A DNA stretch of 64,000 bases from Centrapalus pauciflorus (Eukaryota > Streptophyta > Magnoliopsida > Asterales > Asteraceae): positions 62,001 through 126,000 of the forward strand of contig JAANYP010000423.1 of assembly GCA_020465985.1 (NCBI GenBank), in the 5' to 3' direction. Positions 35,286-46,918 of the stretch are shown one piece after another (position 1 is the stretch's first letter; each line of letters opens with the position of its first letter). The notes under the pieces are model-generated. The model saw only the letters and a program-made list of their open reading frames with translations, was not told the DNA's origin and searched no databases. Both the position numbers and the translations under genes were made by a program.

Positions 35286-35791
35286 TGTTGGTACACCCGT
35301 ATGTAATAGATAGTCTTTTGTAATAGATCAGGCTTTGCAAATACAAGTTATATATGTTTGATCATGATTGTGTATGATGTTTACATTTGCATAATTAGTT
35401 TAAAGATAAGTTCTAGAATAAGTTCAAAGGCTGGGATTCAAACTTAGTGGAACTAAGTTCGAAGGTCTTTGGACAAGTTCGTGGGCTTGGGCCTAAACGA
35501 ACTTGATCAATTAAGTTCGAACTTAACTGATATAATTATGTGTTAATCCATTTCATTAAGAGACTTTGTAGAAATTAGCAATTAGAGCTCGTATTAGTGC
35601 ACATACGAACTTGAGTGACTTCAGAGAGTCTTTCGGAGAAATACACGTGTCGGGTCGTTCTTCGTATCGATTATCATTGTGTTCGTCTCCGGTTTTAGTG
35701 TGTGATCGATCCGTTAAAACGCTAACGAGGATTCCGCACTCGTTGGACGGTGTCGCGTCAATATTAGATCCGTGATAGAGGTGACCTTACA
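35286..35791 (+). repeat. 5' LTR of copia E1
   Basis: The LTR starts TGTTGGTACACCC and ends GTGACCTTACA, like the LTRs of E2 and E3 (CCTTACA ends at 38897, 46918 and 62278). It shares with them ACGAGGATTCCGCACTCGTT near its end. It is about 506 bp, shorter than the 628-648 bp of its relatives. It is followed by GGGATATCAAAGC, a changed form of the primer site TGGTATCAAAGC. Confidence 0.85.
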
Positions 35792-36383
35792 AGGGATATC
35801 AAAGCCATTCAAGTGTTCGTCGTGTTCTTCATGTTACTACGAACATTCTTTGGTTTCTTGACGTTTTTATCGGTTTTTTCACGTATTTTCGAAGTTTTTT
35901 TTGAGTTCTACAAGCAAGGTAACGGGGAAAAATTCATATTAGTTCACTTTTCCAGTCGAAATCAGTGTTTTTAATATTATAAACATTGGTTTAATCTGAA
36001 ATCTTGAAAAATCAAATTTTTGGCCGTTTCTCGAACTTGCGATGCTCGAACTTAAGGGGGTATTAGGGTTCTTCGAACTTATCAGAATACGCTCCTCTCG
36101 AATTTGTTTTAGGGCTTCATTCGAATTTAACTAAAATTCGAAGTTGTCAGAAAATTAGGGTTTTCTCGAACTTAACTGAGGTTCGAACTTGTCAGAGATT
36201 CTAGGGTTTCTCGAACTTACACTTAGTCGAACTTGTTGAGTTCAAACTTAAAACAATTCGAATTTAATTTACAAACCGAATTTAAATTTAAATTAATTCG
36301 AAGTTGCATAAGTTCGAGGATTTATTTTAAAATGATTTTTAAATTAAATTGTTTAAGTCCGAACATAAAAAGTTTTTGAAAGA
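35792..36383 (+). other. E1 leader with a 5'-splice-site-like sequence
   Basis: The untranslated leader is dense in TTCGAACTT and TTCGAATTT motifs. At 35918/35919 the sequence CAAGCAAG|GTAACG is a good plant donor. It would be the natural partner for an acceptor in front of the third ORF of this family. E2 and E3 have lost their leaders, so the pairing cannot be tested within one element here. Confidence 0.5.
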
Positions 36384-38264
36384 ATGTCGAGTTTGCAAAA
36401 ATTCCTGGAAATGGACCATGAATTGGCAAAGCAAATTCTCCACCTAAGCTGATGAAACTAGAAGATTACTACTGGTGGAATGATAGGTTTGCTGACTTTG
36501 CAAGATTCAGTGACATGCGTATGTGGATATGCATTGATGAGGGATATGTTCCTCCTACGCAAGAGCGTGAAGGCCGACAAAGAGTCTTGACTTATCAGAA
36601 CATGAAAGATGACGAGAAGAAAATTTATGAGGCCGAGAACCGAGCCTATTTAATTATCAGAATGGGAATACCTCAGGAAATCCTACACACATTGAGGAAT
36701 CATAGGACTTCCAAAGAGCTTTGGGATGCTCTAGAGAAGAGATGTGAGTGAAATCCCAGGGTACGCAAGGGAAGAAAAGAGATGCTGAAGCAGCAATTTG
36801 CCATCTTCAAAGCACTGAAGAATGAGACGCTAGATGAGATGATTACTAGATTCTATCATCTGCTAACTGAACTTGACAATCACAATGTTGAGTATCCAGA
36901 GACTGAGAAGATAGAAAAACTTCTGGATGCTTTACCGGCTAAGTGGGAGATGTACGCGGCACTAATAAAGCATGCTGAAGAGAAGTTTGAGACTCTTACT
37001 CTTGAAGGGGTTATCAGAACGCTGAGGGCATACAACTTCAAGTTACAGAAGAAGGAACAGGAATTTGATCAAGTTCAAGATCCAGAGATGTATTTTGGGA
37101 AATCAAAACCGTCAACCGCTAGTGAACTGAAGTCGGGGGCAACAACATTTTTCTCAGGAGAAGAGGATATTCCAGTTGAGTCAGAGGATTCTAGTAATAG
37201 GGCATTCATAGGGTTTTCCAAACTTAAAGAAAAACCACATCACTCTGCGTCTACTTCTCAAGGCTATTCAAAGATGCCGATGAGCACAAAATCAGCTGAA
37301 GATCATCTAAATCTTCTAGCTTCGTTTGTCGCAGCGTACGGCAATTGCGTTAGCTTGGAAAGTTTAGGAACTCATCTCTAAACCTAGGAAAGATCTTAGA
37401 AGCTCAAAGGCAGTCTAAGAAGCCAGTAGGCCTAGGTTATCAAGAGAGTCCTCCACCGTTCAACAACAACTACGTGCCTCAACCTCAGGATAAAACCACT
37501 GAACCGGTTGAATCAGAGGTAGCAACTGTAACTGAATTTGAAAAGGATAATTCAACTAAGGTGTCTACCATAACCTCTAAGATTAAGAAAGTCAAGTTTG
37601 TGCAGTCTACTAGTGACATTATACTAGGAGAAGCTAAACCTGTAATTGATAATTAGCAAGAGGAAATGATCACTATAGTTGAATCGAAAGAAAATGACAC
37701 CAGTGAGACACCTAAATAAAAGGGTAGTTATAAGAAGTCGATTGATAACATGTCGTGCTTTAGATGTCATGAGAAAGGACATGTTGCGTCTAGCTGTCCT
37801 TATAAGAAAGTAGAGTCTACATCCTCTAAACCAAAGTATAGACCTACTGTAGGGAAGCAAGATCAACCAGCCTTAAGACCAGTACCTAGTATTGCTAGCA
37901 CAAGTAGTTCTCAACATACTGAGAATAATTTTAATGCAACACCTGGGGTAACTGCTAAACAGTTACCGGTGTTGGTAAGACATAATGAAGTGATTAGGAC
38001 TAATTCTCCGAATAGAGTTCCTAGTCCGTCTAGGTCAGGACCACAACAAGGCTATAGGAGTACAACACCTAGAACGACTTACACTCCAGTTAGGTCACAT
38101 ACTCCTCAAAGACAACAGACACCAGGTAAAGCCCGGGGATATCATAATGAAATGCGTTATAATAGAAATTATTCTTGGGCTCAACCGCAAATGCCAGCCC
38201 AAAGGCCAAGAATGAATGTTAATCACTCAGCACCGCAACAGGTTCTCAATCAAAAACACAAGTC
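36384..38264 (+). pseudogene. copia E1 gag, internally deleted and broken
   Basis: Coding from about 36390 shows the gag capsid region (KLEDYYWWNDRFADFARF, RNHRTSKELWDALEKRCE, LKQQFAIFKALKNETLDEMI) with in-frame stops at 36419 and 36749. 36782-37381 is open and ends where about 930 bp present in E3 are missing: SFVAAYGNCV is joined to a sequence matching E3's LEKFRNSSLNLG in a wrong frame. The C-terminal zinc knuckle survives at 37750-38264 (SCFRCHEKGHVASSC, CX2CX4HX4C), followed by a Ser/Pro/Arg-rich tail. E2 then interrupts at 38270. The rest of E1 resumes at 46919. Confidence 0.85.
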
Positions 38265-38269
38265 ACATG
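38265..38269 (+). other. left target-site duplication of E2
   Basis: ACATG directly precedes the E2 LTR. The right copy is ACCTG at 46919-46923. E3 has AAGTCACCTGAAAGG uninterrupted at the matching site, so the original target was ACCTG and one base has since changed. Confidence 0.85.
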
Positions 38270-38897
38270 TGTTAGTGCATCCTGTGTGATGATAGCAGTC
38301 TAAGTATAGACGATATTTTGTAATAGTCAATTTGTTCATAATTGCATATTAATACATGTTTGTTATATGTTTGAAATATGTTTGACATTAATTGTATATA
38401 TGTTTGAACTTGGTTGTAAATGATGTTTTACATTAAGTTCAAACATAAGTTCAAAGATAAGTTCAAACATAAGTTCAAAGATAAGTTCAAACATAAGTTC
38501 AAAGGTAAGTTCAAACATAAGTTCTAGAACAAGTTCAAAGACAAGTTCTAGAATAAGTTCTAAGGCCATGGTTCGAACTTATGGTGGACAAGTTCGTGGG
38601 CTTGGGCCTTCTCGAACTTGTCCAGAGCAAGTTAGAATCCGAGCCTTATTATTAAGGGTTAACCCGTTTTAATTAATAACTTTTGCAGACTTAAGCTTGT
38701 AGGCGATTACGAAGTTGCAGAAGGTTTGTGTGTTACCTTGGAGAGAATCATGTGTCGGGGCGTTCTAGTTTGCGTCTATCATCGTGTGTGTCTCCGTGTT
38801 TCGTGTGTCTGATCTATCCCTCAAACCACTAACGAGGATTCCGCACTCGTTGGACGGCGTCGCGTCAAGATAGGATCCGTAGGAAGGTGACCTTACA
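38270..38897 (+). repeat. 5' LTR of copia E2
   Basis: 628 bp, TGTTAGTGCATCC to GACCTTACA. It has the same length as the 3' LTR at 46291-46918; I see about thirty differences by eye, near 95% identity. It contains a run of 16-bp units (AAGTTCAAACATAAGT alternating with AAGTTCAAAGATAAGT, 38433-38545). Confidence 0.93.
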
Positions 38898-38899
38898 AG

Positions 38900-38911
38900 T
38901 GGTATCAAAGC
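38900..38911 (+). other. primer binding site of copia E2
   Basis: TGGTATCAAAGC, initiator tRNA-Met type, two bases after the LTR. Its last bases TCAAAGC are also the start of the integrase sequence that follows, marking a deletion junction. Confidence 0.85.
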
Positions 38912-41280
38912 TTCCTACCATGTTTTGGGGGGAGGCAGTAAATAACGCATGACATGTTTTAAACCGAGATCTTACTGTCAAATCACAGAACAAAACCTGT
39001 TATGAAATTCTGAATAAAAGACCACCAAATTTAACTGGATTCGAACCGTTTGGGGTACCGTGTACATTATTGAAAACAAAACCTCAACCTAAGTTTGGTG
39101 AAAAGGCTGACGAAAGATACTTCCTAGGTTATGTACCTAACTCACCAAATAAAAGGGTTTTTAACAAAACAAACGGAACGGTAGAAATGGTGTATAACAT
39201 TGATGTATCAAGTTATACACATGAATCCCAAACTGGTCCGGAATGGATATTTGATTATGACTCATTGTTTGAATCATTTAACATTCCTTTGGATGGAAAT
39301 GCAGGTACCATTAAAAATGACTTATCGTCATTAAATCCGAATGACGACGGTCAAAATTTTTCAAAGACGAGCATTCCATCAACTTCTGAGCCTACAACAA
39401 TAGAAGATGGGTCTCCAGCTGAGAATGATTCTGAAATACCTTCAAACGAGAATCAGATTAGTACTTCTACTTCTGAAGATAGTGATCATGAGGAAGAAAA
39501 TGTACCATCTGAGGTCGTTCCCCCGTTAGGTGAAATAGGATCAAACTTAGGAGATAATCTTAGGGTCGATGAGATTGAAACATCGAGGATAAACAAGGAT
39601 CATCTGGTTGCAAGCATCATTGGAAATCCGCATTCTGGTGTGAGAACTAGGAGTAGTTTGAATAACAACACAGTGCTGTTGTCGATGATTAATGACTCCG
39701 AGGCGTTTCACACTTGTCTTTATTCATGTTTCATCTCGCAAGTAGAGCCGAAGAATGTACAAATGGCACTGAAAGACAACTCTTGGGTTGATGCATGCAA
39801 GAAGAACTGTCACAATTCAGAAAGCTTGAAGTGTGGGAGTTAGTTCCGCTTCCTCGAGGAGAAGTTGCAATAGGAACCAAATGGATTTTTAAGTGCAAGA
39901 GAAATGATCGGGGTATTGTAACTCGCAACAAGGCAAGACTTGTGGTAAAGGGATTCAACCAAGAAGAGGGTATTGATTATAACGAGGTGTTTGCACCAGT
40001 GGCAAAGCTCGAGGCAATTTGTCTGTTTCTGTCCTTTGCGTCCTTCAAAGGGTTTAAAGTCTATCAGTTGGATGTAAAGAGTGCATTCCTGTATGGCAAG
40101 GTGAAGGAACTGGTGTACGTCGAACAACTGCCCGGGTTTACAGATCCAAAGTATCCAGACAGAGTGTATCGTCTCGATAAGGCTCTGTATGGATTACATC
40201 AAACACCAAGGGCATGGTATGAGACGCTATCAACTCATCCTTTAGACAACGGGTTTGAAAGAGGGAGAATTGATAGTGCATTGTTCATAAAGAGAAAGGG
40301 AGAAGATTTTATCTTGGTACAAGTGTACGTTGATGACATCATTTTCTGGTCGTCATACGAACAGATGTGCAAAGATTTCGAGAAGGTAATGAAGTCAAAG
40401 TTTGAGATGAGTGTTATGGGAGAGCTAAACTTCTTTCGGGGGTTGCAAGTTGAACAGAGGAAGGAGGGCATGTTTATCCATCAGACGAAGTACGTCTACG
40501 ATATTCTAGAGCGCTGCGGAATGGAAGGACCGAAGCTGACTGCTCACTTCAGTACTCCGATTCAAGTGAATCACAATCTCGGACCGGGTACGGAAAGTGA
40601 TACTGATGTGGATCCGACTCTATATCGGGCCATTATCGGGTCACTTATGTATTTAACTGCTTCTAGACCTGATATTATGTTTGCTGTGTGTATTTGTGCT
40701 AGGTTTCAAGCTAATCCGTAAGAGATGCATGTGAAAGCCGTGAAGCGGATTCTGAGATACCTCAAGTCGAAACCGAAGCTGGGACTTTGGTATCACGCTG
40801 ATGGTGATCTGGAATTGGAAGCATACGCGGATTCAAACTATGGAGGTTGCAGCTTGAACCGGAAGTCAACAACTAGAGGTTGTCAGTTCCCTGGAGGGAG
40901 GCTCGTATCCTGGCTATGCAAGAAACTGACTTCGGTAGCCGTGTCAACGTGCGAGGTCGAATATGTAGCTGCTGGTAGTTGCTGTTCACAGGTTTTGTGG
41001 ATACAACAACAATTGCGGGATTACGGTTTGACTTACACTCATTCTCCCATTAGGATAGATAATCAATCTACAATTGCTATAACCAATAATCCAGTTAAAC
41101 ACAGTAAAACAAAGCACATAGACAAAAGACATCATTTTATACGTGTTTGTGCTGAAAAGAACTTAATTAAATTGGTAAAAGTGGCAACGGAAGACAATAA
41201 TGCAGATTTATTCACTAGCTTTTGATAAGTCACGCTTTGAGTTGTTAGTTCAACTAAATGGTATGCGTAATCCAGAGTAA
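38911..41280 (+). pseudogene. copia E2 pol remnant: integrase end, RT and RNase H
   Basis: Gag, protease and most of integrase are deleted. What is left starts at the integrase C-terminal part (LNKRPPNLTGFEPFGVPC region, 39000) and the open segment 39070-39843 (FLGYVPNSPNKRVFNKTNGT, then an acidic linker). Next comes RT in 39795-40721 (KWIFKCKRNDRGIVTRNKAR, QLDVKSAFLYG, VQVYVDDIIF with YVDD intact, LMYLTASRPDIMF). RNase H in 40725-41225 has Asp in ADSNYGGCS, STCEVEY and the DIRHHFIRDC-type end. A frameshift near 39795, an in-frame stop at 40719 and a terminal stop TSF* (where relatives read TKAF) show it is inactive. Copia domain order (integrase before RT) is clear. Confidence 0.9.
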
Positions 41281-43316
41281 CTTCACCTTAGTCTATTTTT
41301 CTTTCTATTTACAGTAACTTAGTGTTTAAGTATAAGTTATTTCCTTTTATAGTAAATTAGTAGGTTAGTTTATTAGCTTATCTTAAAATTGAAAAACAAA
41401 AGAAAAAAAGAGAGAAAAACCATATAAAGTTAAAAATAGAGAATATTAGAAAATTGAGTTAAGTCTTAGAGATATAGGTTCAAAGTGACGAAAATTAGCA
41501 CAGTCGATACAATATCTAAGTGTTAAGCTTTCACACATAATGCACCTTAAAATTCTAAGTGATATACACTTTCTCGTTTGATATGTTGGTAGACATAATA
41601 CACAAAAGAAATTTCATGAGCTAATAAAATATTCAAGAAAAAGTGATATGTGTAACTAACTTAGATGTATGACCAAATGGTCTTAATTTCTATGTTAGAA
41701 ACATACAGACAATGATTTCAAATGAGGTATACAAATTTTCTGGGGAATGTATAGCAACATCACATACATCTTAAAAGAAAAGAAAGGAAAGAAAATTTTT
41801 GATAAACAGGAGGGAGTAAAAACAAGTCGCTTTGTTGTACGTAAGTACAAACCTGTCACCTCTGTTTTGACTCAAGTTAGCAAAATAAGTCACTTTTTTG
41901 TACGTAAGTACAGACCTGTCACCGTTGTCTTGCTAACTTTAAATAAACTTTAATACAAACTAAGACACTCTGTTGTATGTAAATACAAAACTGTGTCCGA
42001 CGTTTGCCTTTTATAGAAAATTTACAATGCCAAAAAGTTATAATTATTGTGTGTCTGCCTTGATCATAGAAGTATGTCTAAGCATGGGACACGTATAGTT
42101 TCTTGATAAATAAAAAGGCCAAGGGATATTCGAAAGTGTAAAATGTTTAAAGCGAAAATCATACCGACAATCGACTTGGAATGTATATCACGATAAACAA
42201 TCAAAGGAATAAAAAATTCCTAAGTGTGAAAGTGTAATACTGAAAGTGCGTTTGACACCGCTATCTGATTGAACCTTCTTTGACTTTCTCACAAAAAAAT
42301 TCTGTTAGTTTAGGTCGTAAATTTTGTAAAACTATTTTTGAGTAGCTTAAGTTTAAATTTTATTCAAATTTTATTTTTCTTTATTTTATTTTATTTTATT
42401 CTAAGTAGGAAAAAGGTCAAAGATACTAGGATGCATTTTTGGTTGAATAAACAACTATTGCGTGAAAATCTGTTGCTTGGTGTGAATGATTTAGCAAGGT
42501 TTGTAAAATTCCGTTACGCGAAAAAGTTGAAAAAGTTGAATTTTATCCAAGTATTTTCAAAATTTTCACTTAAGTTCGAAATTCAGAAAAATTCGAACTT
42601 AACTTTGAATTTGTCAGGAAGTTCGAACTTATGCTAAGTTCGAAGGTAGTTGGTATAAATAGGTCAACAGTACTTCATTTAAGACACCTACCCTCGAATT
42701 TCTTCATTCGAACTTGTTATCCGGCGATTTCGAACTTGTCTTCGAACTTGTCGTCTTTCAAATTTCTTCCTATTCCTCGAAGTTTTCCTTTCATTTCTCG
42801 AACAAACACATATATTTAGGTATAGTAGTCATTATTATACAATGTATATGTACTTTAGGACATTATTGTGACAAAAATCGAGTCTATTTGATGATTATTT
42901 GGGTATAAACTATGTGGTTTAAAATCACAAGTTTTGACGGATAAAAGTTCAAATAGATCATATATAACTTCGATTAGAACCCAATAGGACTAGGTTATAC
43001 TGTGTTTTAGGTCAAATGGGGTTAAAATCTTGGATTTTAGTTTGAAAGTGACCGACTTCGAACATGTTCTTCAGGTTCGAACTTGTCAGAATGTTCGAAC
43101 TTGTTGAAATATGTACAAGTTCAAAGTCAGTCAAGTTCGAATATACTCCTCGAATTTACTTAAATTCGAATGTTTTTAAAATATATTCGAACTTGTCTAA
43201 GTTCGAATGTGTTGGATTTCGAAGTTATGTAAGTTCGAAATTATGCAAATTCGAAATAAACAAGTTTCATTTTGTTTTTTAATTACTAATGTTGTTTGTT
43301 GTTTCTGTGTGCAGAT
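41281..43316 (+). other. E2 non-coding region between pol and third ORF
   Basis: About 2 kb without a coding frame. 41825-41999 holds three compound hairpins. 42540-43260 is dense in TTCGAACTTG motifs. The last bases are TTGTTTCTGTGTGCAG, a 3'-splice-site-like sequence ending at 43314 with CTAAT upstream as a possible branch point. The ATG of the third ORF is at 43317. Confidence 0.75.
41825..41999 (+). repeat. array of three hairpins in E2 (TGTAC..GTACA)
   Basis: Hairpin cores: 41825-41860 (TTGTACGTAAGTACAA), 41875-41938 (TGTACGTAAGTACA inside an outer AGTTAGCAA/TTGCTAACT stem) and 41963-41999 (TTGTATGTAAATACAA inside GACAC/GTGTC). Homologous arrays are at 56962-57140 in E3 and, inverted, at 62585-62760. 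Confidence 0.8.
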
Positions 43317-46250
43317 ATGGGTGATCGGGCGTTCTATAATAAGCATAACATGGTTATGTCTGTGGATCGAGAATTGCCAGAAGCACAGCCTTACCGTCAG
43401 ATGATTGAGTTCCTGACTCAGTCGCGAGTCTCATACGCTCTAACTCACAACCTTCAAATTATATTTCCCTATGTGCGACAGTTCTGGGAGCATCTACAAG
43501 TGGATTGCTCAGTTACACCTACTGTCCTAAGTACAAGAGTGGGTGGACAGCCAATCGTCTTTTCGGTTGATATGTTGCGACAAATCCTACAGCTGGGATC
43601 GGAGCACCAAAAAGCAGGGCATATAGATTTTCCGTTACATATCAGGCAAACGGCGTTTTTGAGAATGGGATATGCCCAAGACATCACGAAGGCTTCATAT
43701 GTGAAGAGTGGCTTGATTGGCCAATGGCGTTATCTTGTGCACGTCATTATGGTTTGTTTTGCGCCGAAGAAGGCGGGATTTGACACTATGGTGTCTAAAC
43801 TGCAATCGGCATGGATTGCCTTGGTGTACAACAAACGCTTCAGTTTTTCTGAAAATGTTTTTTGGGGAGTTTGTGCACCAAATTACAGCTCCAGTCATAG
43901 AGAGATTTTTGATGTAACCACGATTTGCAATGATGATCATTCGCCACTTTTTGCCCAATCTGCCACCACTTCCAGATCTAAGTGGCGTGGCCATAATCGA
44001 TAAGAGGATTTTTGCTGACTGCCAGACCCACAATGCAAGAAGGGCTAAGCAAGTCAGAACCCAAGTGGCACCTCTGTTTGGGGCAGTTATTGTTCCTGAT
44101 TTTGTAGCTCTAGAGGGTGATAATTGGACAGGTGAAGTGTTGCAGCAACAGCAACAGCAGCCACAACAACAGCAGCAACAGCAACTGCCACAACAACGTC
44201 AGAGGCAAAGAGCTCAGGCTAGAAGAGCTCCGGTTTCCAGAACCACTCCTCGTCCACAGCCAGCTTTGGAAGCTGTTGGGCCATCTAGTTCAGCTCCACA
44301 GTATGACGAGCGGGAGCAAACTCTAGAGGAGATTTGGGCTCCAGGAACCGCTGCCGAGCAAGACATTGCTGCAGCATTAGTTCAAGACATCTTGGAGCCT
44401 CCGACTGAGTTCAATGATATTTTTAGAAACATTGATGAATACCAGGCATCAGAAGTGGAGGATATGGACATAGAAGTCCAGGGTGAAGCTGAAACGAAAT
44501 AGACTCCGGTTGAAGGGCATGTTGAGGACGCCTCAGAGTCTAGTTCGGATGTCGAGGATCCAGATATCTCAATTAGTAGATATGGATCGAGGTTAGTTGT
44601 AAACAGAAGGAGATCAACAAGACCGACTCTGATTGATGAAGAGACCGAAAAATCTGAGTATGAAGAAGAAGAGGAAATTCCACTCGTACCTAGGCATAGG
44701 GCGAGGCGACATAGATTTATGCAGGGAGCTCCATCTACTTCGGCTCCTCAACCTGTGTTACCGGCTGCTCCATCAACTTCAACCACCGCTCCACCAACAT
44801 CCGCCTCCATTCCATCAACATCGACTACGTTCACAGATAATCAGCGGTTCACAGAGTTAAAAGGAAAAGTGGACTTCCAAACAGTCCAAATTTATCAACT
44901 TTCAACAGCTGTGATAGAGCTACAAGAGCATAATGCCAGACTTGATCAAGAAAATTCCGAGTTAAGAACAACAGTGGCTGATCAACAGTCTGAGATGAAG
45001 ACGATGAAGACTCTCCTTAAACAACTATTGAAAAATTTGCAAGCTCAGGGGGAGAGTAGCTGCAAGGAAGATCAGGTGAGGAGAGAAGATGACGACGACA
45101 ATGATCCAGATGCTCAAAGAGAAAGTGAGCTAGAAGATCTTTCTCGGAAGACTACTCAGTAAGCACAAATTTAGGGGGAGCCTAGTCAGTCTGGTATGGG
45201 AGAAGGAGGTGAAGGCGAAGCTTCAAAGAGTGTTGAACACGAGATGATTGAAGCCTTGATGGGTCTTTATGATGAAGATGAGTTTGGTTTTGATCAAGAA
45301 GACTTGGAAGAAGGGGAATTTATTCTAGAAGACGTAGTGGATTGGAAGTCAGATGACGAGGTTGTAGAAGATGAGGATGACAATGTTGATCAAGTAGTTA
45401 TCCCAAAGCAACCTATCACTAAACAATATGTGCATAATGATCAGAATGTGATAGATCAGGATGAGCTTAATTTAACATATATGGATGAATCGAAATCTGA
45501 ATTAGCTGAAAAGGAGCAAACAAGAGAAAAAATGATAAAGCTATGGTTCAGGAAGGAGGAGAAGAAGACAGAGTTGGCAGTAAAGAAGAGAATGAGACTG
45601 CCAAGTCCAGGAAATCTCTCAGGAGGAATACTAAGCTGGTTCTTCGATAGAGAACTGCAGCTTTTCTGCTCAAAAGAAGAGATGGGCTTCAGTACTTAAG
45701 GAGAACTTTGAAGGTTTTCAAGACTCTGCCCAAATGTGAAGTAAAGGAACTGGCCTGGAAAGATCTTATCAACTTTGGAGACGACCCCTACGCTGAAGTT
45801 ATAGCTAAAATCATCTGGAAGGAGGGGAGGTCTGGAAAGTTTGAAAGAATAAAGCCGAGGTCAGGCAGAAGAGTTGAAGATCAGTCAAGAATAGATCCCC
45901 TCACTGGAAAGCCGTGGGCTAGGATGGTTTACAAGCAAGTACGATGTTTGAAGAAAGTGCCGATGAAGTCTATGCCACAGGGTATACTGAGCAACATGAA
46001 GTGATGGTACGTGGACAATGAGACGGCTGAAGCGGTGATGGAGGATCTGAATGAAAAAACTATTTTGAAAGTATACGATCCACTGCATCTGATCAACTTA
46101 TCCAAGAATGACCTGAGAGAGCTTCATGGTCATCCGATTTTCTTTCACGAATGATGGAGATCAGAAGGCAGGAAGTTCCAAAAGGTGGTAAGAGTTTGTA
46201 TAGAGCATGGATTATATGCTGGTAGTAGTATGTATAGTTCTAGTACTTAG
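43317..46250 (+). pseudogene. third ORF of copia E2 (large, broken)
   Basis: From ATG 43317 (MGDRAFYNKHNMVMSVDREL) about 2.9 kb encodes a protein related along its length to 58603-61546 of E3. Order: N-terminal domain (about residues 1-220; QMIEFLTQSRVSYALTHNLQ, IGQWRYLVHVIMVCF); Gln-rich segment; Ser/Pro-rich and acidic segment; coiled coil (about 44900-45050); acidic patch; C-terminal domain (LSGGILSWFFDRELQLF, then KFERIKPRSGRR and YDPLHLINLSKNDLRELHG). Lesions include a frameshift near 43855, a TAG at 44500, stops near 45160-45174, a frameshift near 45690 and a TGA at 46002. From memory, similar N-terminal domains occur in many Asteraceae proteins tied to SIRE-like copia elements. No function is established to my knowledge. 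Confidence 0.8.
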
Positions 46251-46280
46251 ACAAAATATATATAGTTAGAAGCTATCGTC

Positions 46281-46290
46281 AAGGGGAGTC
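46281..46290 (+). other. polypurine tract of copia E2
   Basis: AAGGGGAGTC directly precedes the 3' LTR. Confidence 0.85.
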
Positions 46291-46918
46291 TGTTAGTTCA
46301 TCCTGTGTGACGATAGCAGTTTAAGTATAGACGATGTTTTGTAATAGTCAATTTGTTCGTAATTGCATATTAATACATGTTTGTTATATGTTTGATATAT
46401 GTTTGACATTAAATGTATATATGTTTGAACTTGGTTGTAAATGATGTTTTGCAATAAGTTCAATCATAAGTTCAAACATAAGTTCAAACATAAGTTCAAA
46501 GATAAGTTCAAACATAAGTTCAAAGGTAAGTTCAAACATAAGTTCTAGAACAAGTTGAAAGACAAGTTCTAGAATAAATTCTTAGGCCATGGTTCGAACT
46601 TATGGTGGACAAGTTCGTGGGCTTGGGCCTTCTCGAACTTGTCCAGAGCAAGTTAGAATATGAGCCTTATAATTAAGGGTTAATCCGTTTTAATTAATAA
46701 CTTTTTCAAACTTAAGCTTGAAGGCGGTTACGAAGTTGCAGAAGGTTTGTGTGTTACCTTGGAGAGAATCACATGTCGGTGCGTCCTAGTTTGCGTCTAT
46801 CATCGTGTGTGTCTTCGTGTTTCGTGTGTGTGATGTATCCGTCAAACCGCTAACGAGGATTCCGCACTCGTTGGACGGCGTCGCGTCAAGATAGGATCCG
46901 TAGGTAGGTGACCTTACA
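46291..46918 (+). repeat. 3' LTR of copia E2
   Basis: 628 bp, TGTTAGTTCATCC to GACCTTACA, followed by the target duplication ACCTG and by E1 sequence. It pairs with 38270-38897. Confidence 0.93.
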
